This document shows, piece after piece, positions 1 through 5,395 of a stretch of 11,775 nucleotides of DNA. The notes under the pieces were generated by a model that ran no database searches, was not told the DNA's origin, and saw only the letters and a program-made list of their open reading frames with translations. Source of the stretch: Myxococcota bacterium (GTDB taxonomy: Bacteria; Myxococcota_C; UBA6777); the NCBI GenBank assembly GCA_963169055.1, contig CAUJFU010000481.1, positions 1 to 11,775 on the forward strand. Reading direction: 5' to 3'. A program made the translations under genes and the position numbers. Each line of letters opens with the position of its first letter. The stretch's first letter is position 1.

Positions 1-423
1 GATCTTCCAACGACCCGCGCCTGCTTGTGGGACGAGAACCATCTCCTTGCTTCCCCGCCCTGGGGATTGATAATCAAAGATCAAATTCATTTCTGGTTGA
101 GTTGTACTTTTTCTCGAAAAGCCACAGAATTCGCCGTTTGGCGCGATTACATAGAGGTCGATATCCGTTCGTGGATCAGGGCTATCCCATCCGATCCAAA
201 AAACAAAAAACGAATCTTTTTTACAGACACATACGGGACATTGGGGACGAGGTGGGAGTTGCGGGCAGGGGTCACAAGTTGGGCAAGGGTGAGGTGCGGG
301 TGTGGGGGGGGAGAGATCCAAAACGACGATCAAAAAAAGTAACATAAAAGCCCCCAAAGCGCCGAAAATGACGTCCATCATCGAAAGGTTAAAAATGGAA
401 ATCTCTCGGGGTTTTCGGCGCAT
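1..423 (-). CDS. MotB/ExbD-like single-TM partner of proton channel, partial (3' end off window)
   Basis: An uninterrupted reading frame of 141 codons runs from ATG (423-421) off the left edge; no stop is seen. Residues 1-13 are basic (MRRKPRE...). Residues 14-35 form one transmembrane helix with an Asp at 17 (SMMDVIFGALGAF), the position where MotB, ExbD and TolR carry their proton-accepting Asp. A proline-rich linker (38-70) holds six cysteines (47, 50, 53, 62, 65, 67). From about residue 72 a beta-rich domain begins (FFVFWIGWDS... DIDLYV at 87-92, then APNGEF), resembling the DxDL-type domain found on some ExbD-like proteins. The gene starts 21 bp after the stop of the channel gene and has a GAAGAGG Shine-Dalgarno 7 nt before the ATG, so the two are very probably one operon. 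Inference: it is the periplasm-projecting stator or transducer subunit that pairs with the upstream channel. The client is unknown. Confidence 0.78.
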   Translation of the reverse strand, partial: MRRKPREISIFNLSMMDVIFGALGAFMLLFLIVVLDLSPPTPAPHPCPTCDPCPQLPPRPQCPVCVCKKDSFFVFWIGWDSPDPRTDIDLYVIAPNGEFCGFSRKSTTQPEMNLIFDYQSPGRGSKEMVLVPQAGAGRWKI

Positions 424-430
424 GGAATGG

Positions 431-437
431 CCTCTTC
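431..437 (-). promoter_or_regulatory. Ribosome binding site for the MotB/ExbD-like gene
   Basis: GAAGAGG on the minus strand lies 7 nt before the ATG at 423 and inside the 21-bp gap after the channel gene's stop codon. It supports both the start choice and translation from a shared mRNA. Confidence 0.6.
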
Positions 438-444
438 GGTTGGT

Positions 445-1230
445 TTAGGATTGGTGTATGTAGAGTCGGTTCAAAAAGTTTTCCAAACAATAAGAGGAAG
501 TTTTATTAACGAGATCTTCTTCCGTAGCTTGCAGCCACTGCATCAACCAGACAAGGACAGCGCTGTAAAAAAGAGCGATGATCGTTGTATAGAAAGCTAA
601 TCCCAAGTTTGCAGAAATTCCGGGCAGGATTTGTTGAATGGATTTCCCATCCCCAACAGATGTCGAAAAGTCAGACAGGGCCAAGGCGATACCCACAACC
701 GTACCAATAAATCCCAGAGTAGGCAGAAGCCATACGAGATAGCGAAGCAGATTGTAACGAAGATCCATTCGGTGGAGCTCTAGGTCGTTCATCGAAGAAA
801 AGACCTGATGTGCAGAGGAGATCGAGCGATTGGCTTGAAAATTAAGTGAACATTGATCGATCAGGTGTGGTAAAAATCCACGCAAAGAGCCTGTTTTGCG
901 AGAAAGGCGCTCGCGCAACGCAGGCAGGTCTTCGCTTGTAAGCACAGCATGAGGATCTTCTGGCAATAATTTCATTTCAAAAAACTGCTTTTGTCGTTGA
1001 ATCTCGGAAAAGCGGAAAAAAAGTTCTCCCAAAGCAACAAAAAAACAGAGCGTCATCACATTTTGGAACGTCACAGGATACGGAAAGAAAGTCATGTGAG
1101 CGGATTGTTTGTCGAGTAAAAAAACAGCGGTAGGCGAGCCAGCTTGAAGCAAAGCACTCAATAGTCCGATCAAGCAACACGCAAGAAAAGCCGCACATAA
1201 AAGAAAGAATAGCCGATGGTGTCTGTTCAT
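445..1230 (-). CDS. MotA/TolQ/ExbB-family proton channel protein
   Basis: The 261-residue product is an inner-membrane channel subunit of the MotA/TolQ/ExbB family, which passes protons and drives conformational work in a MotB/ExbD/TolR partner. Predicted membrane segments are about 7-29, 54-72, 163-187 and 208-232. The clearest family signature is LPTLGFIGTVVGIALAL (169-185), matching the ExbB/TolQ GLxGTVxG segment, followed by ISANLGLAFYTTIIAL (205-220). A cytoplasmic loop of about 90 residues separates TM2 and TM3, as in ExbB/TolQ. The ATG at 1230 is preferred because GGAG lies 6 nt upstream; a TTG at 1242 would add only four residues and sits over that site. GC content is visibly lower than in the lipoprotein genes, and a TTA leucine codon occurs (598-600). 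It is too short, and lacks the long coiled-coil tail, to be ZorA. Which process it powers cannot be told from this window. Confidence 0.9.
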   Translation of the reverse strand: MNRHHRLFFLLCAAFLACCLIGLLSALLQAGSPTAVFLLDKQSAHMTFFPYPVTFQNVMTLCFFVALGELFFRFSEIQRQKQFFEMKLLPEDPHAVLTSEDLPALRERLSRKTGSLRGFLPHLIDQCSLNFQANRSISSAHQVFSSMNDLELHRMDLRYNLLRYLVWLLPTLGFIGTVVGIALALSDFSTSVGDGKSIQQILPGISANLGLAFYTTIIALFYSAVLVWLMQWLQATEEDLVNKTSSYCLENFLNRLYIHQS

Positions 1231-1240
1231 GCCCTTCTCC
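1231..1240 (-). promoter_or_regulatory. Ribosome binding site deciding the channel gene start
   Basis: On the minus strand GGAGAAGGGC immediately precedes ATG 1230-1228, with GGAG at 1240-1237 and a 6-nt spacer. This favours ATG 1230 over the TTG at 1242. Confidence 0.6.
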
Positions 1241-1458
1241 AAGGAAGCTCAAGGGAGGCAACGCAAGGAGTCATCGCTTCAACCCCAAAGATACGATCAC
1301 TGTGAATTACCCAAACCCAACGGATAAGACTCCTTGTCTCCGCCACAAAACTTGAGGTACAGAAGCGTATTTCTTTGAAAAACACGCAACGAATCGTGTA
1401 GGTGTTAGCGGAAGGCAAGGGGAATGCCGAAAGAGACCCTACGGATTAGGGGGAGCGA

Positions 1459-1488
1459 ATCCTTCTTGTGCAGATCCTTCTTGTGCAG
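1459..1488. repeat. Tandem duplication of a 15-bp unit
   Basis: The unit ATCCTTCTTGTGCAG occurs twice back to back (1459-1473 and 1474-1488), and a third partial start (ATC) follows. The copies are identical, so the duplication is recent or maintained. It is in noncoding DNA. Confidence 0.9.
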
Positions 1489-1632
1489 ATCCCCCGACCA
1501 ATTCGGATCGACGAATTGCATTTTTTTGTCGGACGCTACGATCATAATGAACGAAACCTCCGTTGGTTCTCTAGAAAGAATATGATCTTCTGAGCCGATG
1601 CAAAACTTGCTTATGGTGTGAGCAACAGATGT

Positions 1633-1645
1633 AGGGGGAACCCCT
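1633..1645. repeat. Small GC-rich inverted repeat
   Basis: AGGGG-GAA-CCCCT forms a 5-bp stem with a 3-nt loop. Read on the minus strand its core (GGGGTTCCCCC) resembles the core of the stem-loop at 11627-11641 (GGGGTTCCACCCC). No T-run follows on either strand, so it is not called a terminator. Confidence 0.45.
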
Positions 1646-1846
1646 GTGACTGCCGAAAAACAGGACGTCTACAGCGGATCACACCTAACCCTTTGTGTAT
1701 ACTTCTCTCGGATATCGTATCCAGATCACAATCACACAGGTTTTCGTACAACAGTCTAGAACTGTAGTAAAGAACTCTATACCTGTCAAGGCCAAAAAGT
1801 CACAGGGCCATCTAAAAGAGAACCGATCGCCACCCGTTCGGTCCCT

Positions 1847-1865
1847 CAGAGCGATTTTCGCTCTG
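1847..1865. repeat. Perfect 7-bp stem hairpin downstream of the IPT lipoprotein gene
   Basis: CAGAGCG-ATTTT-CGCTCTG is a perfect inverted repeat with a 5-nt loop, about 135 bp beyond the lipoprotein gene's stop codon. It lacks a following T-tract in either direction, so it is at best a processing or Rho-associated 3' structure, or a protein-binding dyad. Confidence 0.45.
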
Positions 1866-1999
1866 GCCCGCGAAGTTCTTGTGCTCGTTGAGTTTGGCGG
1901 CAGTTTTTCAGAAAAGCCAAGCAGCATTTATTGAGAAGCAAAAAAAGCATTCATAAGGGGCGGAGCGGCGGCGGAGATCGTGTAGCAGAGGAATGGAGA

Positions 2000-4900
2000 T
2001 TATCGTTCGACGGTGACTTGGAGACTGTTGCTCTTTTGGCCGTCGGGGTTGGTGATGTAGACTTGGACGCGCTGAGGGGGGAAGGGGAAAGGAATGCTCG
2101 GAAGTTGCGCGGTGACGATCAAGAGGGTGTCGTTGATGTAGTTAGTGGGGAGCCCAACCGCCCCAACAAAGGGCAATTGCAGCGACATCACAGCACCCGA
2201 TTGGAAGTGTTGGCCGTTGAGATAAATCGGTTGGTTGGAACTGAGTTTGATCGTGGTAGGGGTGACCGAGATCAAGATCGGTGCAGGCAGCTTTTGTCCT
2301 GAGACCGTAAAGAAGGCGGCGTTAGAGCGCTTACCATCGGGGTTTTCGACCACCACAGGATAAGTGCCTGCGGCGATGTTGTTGAGATCGTACACCACGC
2401 CAAGAGACGAGGCATTGATAAAGGTGGTGGTCATGGCTTGGCCGTTAAAGAGCACTTTCGCACCCGTCACAAAGCCCCGTCCATCGACGATCCCGTTGAC
2501 TTTGGTGTTGGTGGTTCCGTCTTTGGGCAGAAGCTGAACGATCTGCGGGCCTTGGGGGGCTGTGACCGTGAACTTGAGCTTTTGAGAGATCTGGCCGTCA
2601 GGATTTTCCACCCAAACCTCGTAGGTTCCGGCGCTTACACCATTGAGCGAGATCGTCATCCGCAAGGTTTGCGCATCCACAAACGCGGTGGTTTGTGCGG
2701 CCCCTTGGAAGACGGTGGCAGAACCAGAGCGGAAGTTGCTGCCTTTGAATTCGATGGTCAGGGCTTTTCCAACTTCTGCGGAGGTGGGATCGATCGAGTT
2801 GAGAACAGGCGGAGGAGAACGGAAGATCTCGATGGTGCCGGTGTTGCTCTTTTGGCCGTCGGGATTGAACACCACCACAGGGTAATTTCCTGCGACAAGG
2901 TCGGTGGGGACTTTGACGCGGAGCGTGTTGGCATTATCGAAGGTCGCATTGAGCAGGCGTGGCCCGATCTGGATCTGAGCGCCGCTGACGAAGTCACTTC
3001 CGTTGACGGTGATCTCGGTTCCTGCGCCTTGTTCGACACGAGCAGGGACGATAGTCACGATCTTGGGGGCGGGTGGTTTGGGCGTCACGGTCAAGGTGAC
3101 GGTGTTGCTCGCTTGGCTGTCAGGATTCAACACATCCACGCTATAAGTACCGGCCTTCACGGTATCGGGCAAGGTGACGCGAAGCTCTGTTGTAGACACA
3201 AAGGTCGTCGGATAGGCCGTCCCATTAAGGCGACCTTGCGCGCCACTCAAGAAGCCTGTGCCGTTCAGACGTAAGGTGATCGGCGTAAACTCTTGGACTT
3301 GCGCGGGATCAACAAAGCTCAGCTTGGGCGCGGCATTTTTGACGATCAGTTGCAAGGGGTTGGTGGTGCTGCCATCGGGGTTTTGAACGACGACGGTGTA
3401 TGTTCCTGCGGTCGCAAGGAGGACATCGACTTCCATATTCATCTGCGTCACGCTGGTGGCTGCGAAGCGTTGGCCCCCGATCACAAGGACGGCTCCTGCC
3501 ACAAAGGCATCGCCTGTCACTTTGAGGGCGGTCTTTACGCCTGCAAAGATCTCTGTGGGAGAAAGACTGGTCAGCTTCAAGACAGGCTTTTGGGGCGCGA
3601 TCGTCAGTTTGACGATGTTGCTCTTTTGGCCGTCGGGATTGGTCACTTGTACGTCGTAAGTGCCGACCATCAAGGCAACCGCAGTCAGGCCAGAAAGCTC
3701 TTTGGAAGAGTTGAAGGTGACGGAGAACACGTTCCCAGCGAGGGTTGCGGTAGCTCCAGACACAAAGAACTCACCAAGAATCTTGAACAGGATGGGCGTA
3801 CCCGACTCGATCTGCGAAGGATCGAGCGCATCGATGCGCGGTGCTTGGGCGACTTTGGCTTTGACCACAAAGTCCAAGATCGCGCTCTTTTGGCCGTCTG
3901 CATTTTCGACTTGGATCTTGTGGGTTCCGACACTCAAGCCGCTGGCCTTGATGCTGAGTTCAGCTCTGTTCACAAAGGTGACGCTCTGTCCTGCCCCATC
4001 GACCGTCACTTTGGAGTCTGGTCGGAAGTTTGCACCAAACAACGAGACGTTAAGCGGCAGTTGATCGGTGGTGGCTTCGTTGGGAGCGAGCGCGTTGAGA
4101 ACGGGAGGGGGAAGCGCGCTGTTTTTGATATCCAGATCAACGGTAGCGGGCTTGCTATCGACTTTTCCGTCGTTGACGATCAGCTCGATGGTGTAGATGC
4201 CTGCAAAGTCGGGGATAAAAGCGGGTGTCGAGCTCGCGCTGTTGTCGAAGCTGGCTTGGCTTCCTTGGGGGCGTTTGGTGATCCGCCAACGGAAGGTCAA
4301 GGTGTCGCCGTCGGCATCTTTGCTGTTGCGTCCGTCCATCGTGATGCGGTTGCCGACTTGGGGCGCGTCACGGATGGGATCGATCACTGCGGTGGGGGGC
4401 GTGTTGGAATCAGGTTCGCTACACACACCTTCTTTACAAGCGATCTTGGTACCGCAGGTCGCTTGTTGGCACTCAGCATCCGAAGCGCATTTTTCGGGGC
4501 ATTTTTGGATCGTGCCGCATTTTCCGGCCACACAACGCACGCGCTCGCCACAGTCGGGCGTACGGCATTGTTCGTCGGAGCTACAGGTGTCAGGGCATTT
4601 TTGTTGAGGAGGGCCACACACCCCATTCAGACACGCGATCCGCTCGCCGCACGCTTTGACCGCACAATCCGCACCGCTCGAACACGTCAGCGGACAACGC
4701 TCTTCATCGGGTACGACATCGGGGATCACATCCGCACAGATGCCATTGCGGCATTCCAACGGACTGCAATTAGGCTTTTGGCAGTCGCTATTCCCGATGC
4801 AAATGCTCCCAAGGCTCGGGCAAAAGGGTATCGTATCCAGATCAAAGGGTTCGCCTGTATCGACACACACCCCTTTAACGCACGTCAACAAACTCCCACA

Positions 4901-5113
4901 GGCTTGGCAAGTCGCATTGTTTTCACATGGATCACTTGGCTTGGGACAGATACTCTCAACGACTTTTTCCCCGTTGGTGCTGGTCTCTTCACCACCATCC
5001 ACGCCCGGGTCACCACCACAATTGCATGCCCACTGCCCCCCAAACAACAACATCCCAAACAACACAACAGAAAGCAGCGCATACCATCGCTGCCGTACAA
5101 CCGCGTTCCTCAT
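2000..5113 (-). CDS. Large lipoprotein with Cys-rich repeats, PKD-like domain and eight IPT/TIG domains
   Basis: The product is 1037 residues from ATG 5113. The frame stays open upstream to 5377, but 5113 has a GGGAGG site 4 nt before it and opens with a type II-like signal (MRNAVVRQRW, then a hydrophobic stretch, then GGQWAC with Cys30). The lipobox is imperfect because Gln is at -3. Five cysteine-rich repeats of about 27 residues each, roughly C-x3-C-x5-C-x4-CG-x4-C-x3-GxC, span about 56-231. A PKD/Ig-like domain follows at about 238-331 (SKDADGDTLTFRW). Eight IPT/TIG domains of 84-94 residues then run from about 336 to the end, most closing with a VxNPDGQKSN-type motif. IPT/TIG arrays are known from bacterial surface and adhesion proteins, so a surface adhesive or structural role is inferred. 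There is no enzymatic domain. Residue +2 is Asn, not Asp, which would favour outer-membrane sorting. It lies 282 bp downstream of the amidohydrolase lipoprotein gene on the same strand. Confidence 0.88.
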   Translation of the reverse strand: MRNAVVRQRWYALLSVVLFGMLLFGGQWACNCGGDPGVDGGEETSTNGEKVVESICPKPSDPCENNATCQACGSLLTCVKGVCVDTGEPFDLDTIPFCPSLGSICIGNSDCQKPNCSPLECRNGICADVIPDVVPDEERCPLTCSSGADCAVKACGERIACLNGVCGPPQQKCPDTCSSDEQCRTPDCGERVRCVAGKCGTIQKCPEKCASDAECQQATCGTKIACKEGVCSEPDSNTPPTAVIDPIRDAPQVGNRITMDGRNSKDADGDTLTFRWRITKRPQGSQASFDNSASSTPAFIPDFAGIYTIELIVNDGKVDSKPATVDLDIKNSALPPPVLNALAPNEATTDQLPLNVSLFGANFRPDSKVTVDGAGQSVTFVNRAELSIKASGLSVGTHKIQVENADGQKSAILDFVVKAKVAQAPRIDALDPSQIESGTPILFKILGEFFVSGATATLAGNVFSVTFNSSKELSGLTAVALMVGTYDVQVTNPDGQKSNIVKLTIAPQKPVLKLTSLSPTEIFAGVKTALKVTGDAFVAGAVLVIGGQRFAATSVTQMNMEVDVLLATAGTYTVVVQNPDGSTTNPLQLIVKNAAPKLSFVDPAQVQEFTPITLRLNGTGFLSGAQGRLNGTAYPTTFVSTTELRVTLPDTVKAGTYSVDVLNPDSQASNTVTLTVTPKPPAPKIVTIVPARVEQGAGTEITVNGSDFVSGAQIQIGPRLLNATFDNANTLRVKVPTDLVAGNYPVVVFNPDGQKSNTGTIEIFRSPPPVLNSIDPTSAEVGKALTIEFKGSNFRSGSATVFQGAAQTTAFVDAQTLRMTISLNGVSAGTYEVWVENPDGQISQKLKFTVTAPQGPQIVQLLPKDGTTNTKVNGIVDGRGFVTGAKVLFNGQAMTTTFINASSLGVVYDLNNIAAGTYPVVVENPDGKRSNAAFFTVSGQKLPAPILISVTPTTIKLSSNQPIYLNGQHFQSGAVMSLQLPFVGAVGLPTNYINDTLLIVTAQLPSIPFPFPPQRVQVYITNPDGQKSNSLQVTVER
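2028..3910. repeat. Dispersed DNA repeats encoding the NPDGQKSN ends of IPT domains
   Basis: A 20-bp sequence beginning TTGCTCTTTTGGCCG on the plus strand occurs exactly at 2028-2047, 2844-2863 and 3618-3637, with a diverged copy near 3894-3910. It encodes PDGQKSN at the end of IPT domains. Other domain ends use altered versions. The near-identity at DNA level suggests duplication of domain units or ongoing gene conversion. Confidence 0.75.
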
Positions 5114-5395
5114 AAAACCTCCCAAATATCCACAAGGCCCCATCATCCCGAAGCCTTCCTTCGTCTTTCTGCTCAACCCTATTCTTCTCAGATACGCCAA
5201 ACTTCGCACACCCCCATAACAGAAGTTGCACACAACCGCAAGAATGCGCAAAGAAACCACAATATACGGAAACCATTCCCAAAGATCCAGATCCCTTTGT
5301 TTTTCATTGAACAACGGATCAGAAAACGCCCCCTTTGTGAAGCGACAGACCGCCCCTACGCTCCCCACAAACCCCATCGCGCCAGCCTGTCTGCG
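5114..5395. other. 282-bp spacer between the two minus-strand lipoprotein genes
   Basis: This spacer is open in frame with the downstream gene on the minus strand from 5377, but has no Shine-Dalgarno site for an upstream start, and the signal peptide begins only at 5113. It contains a TATATT at about 5262-5257 on the minus strand without a matching -35, and no terminator-like hairpin. It may be a 5' leader with its own promoter, or an operon spacer. Confidence 0.45.
5118..5123 (-). promoter_or_regulatory. Ribosome binding site deciding the IPT lipoprotein start
   Basis: GGGAGG on the minus strand lies 4 nt (TTTT) before ATG 5113. No comparable site precedes the other in-frame starts upstream, and the signal peptide begins here. 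Confidence 0.7.

Larger units (their letters stand above)
1231..1999. other. Long intergenic region with no convincing gene
   Basis: About 770 bp separate the channel gene from the end of the IPT lipoprotein gene. Open frames here are short (80 codons or fewer), begin mostly at TTG or lack Shine-Dalgarno sites, and encode no recognisable protein. It must contain the promoter of the channel operon and the 3' end of the lipoprotein transcript, but I found no good sigma-70 hexamer pair and no hairpin followed by a T-run. It holds a 15-bp tandem duplication (1459-1488), a small GC-rich dyad (1633-1645) and a 7-bp stem hairpin (1847-1865). No tRNA-like fold was recognised. Confidence 0.6.

Noticed and set aside
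445-1230. Zorya-type defence (ZorA/ZorB) assignment of the channel pair
   Set aside because: ZorA carries a long C-terminal coiled-coil tail and ZorB an OmpA-like peptidoglycan-binding domain. This channel is only 261 residues, its partner has a different beta-type domain, and no helicase or nuclease neighbour is visible.
1227-1418. 63-codon minus-strand frame ending in an ATGA overlap with the channel gene start
   Set aside because: The stop/start overlap is attractive for translational coupling, but the frame begins at TTG with no ribosome binding site, has an in-frame stop shortly upstream and encodes nothing recognisable.
1685-1934. Overlapping short open frames of about 80 codons on both strands
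   Set aside because: They overlap each other, lack ribosome binding sites and have no recognisable product.
5114-5377. N-terminal extension of the IPT lipoprotein by 88 residues
   Set aside because: It is open in frame but has no ribosome binding site at its start, and it would bury the lipoprotein signal peptide. The GGGAGG site at 5118-5123 points to ATG 5113.
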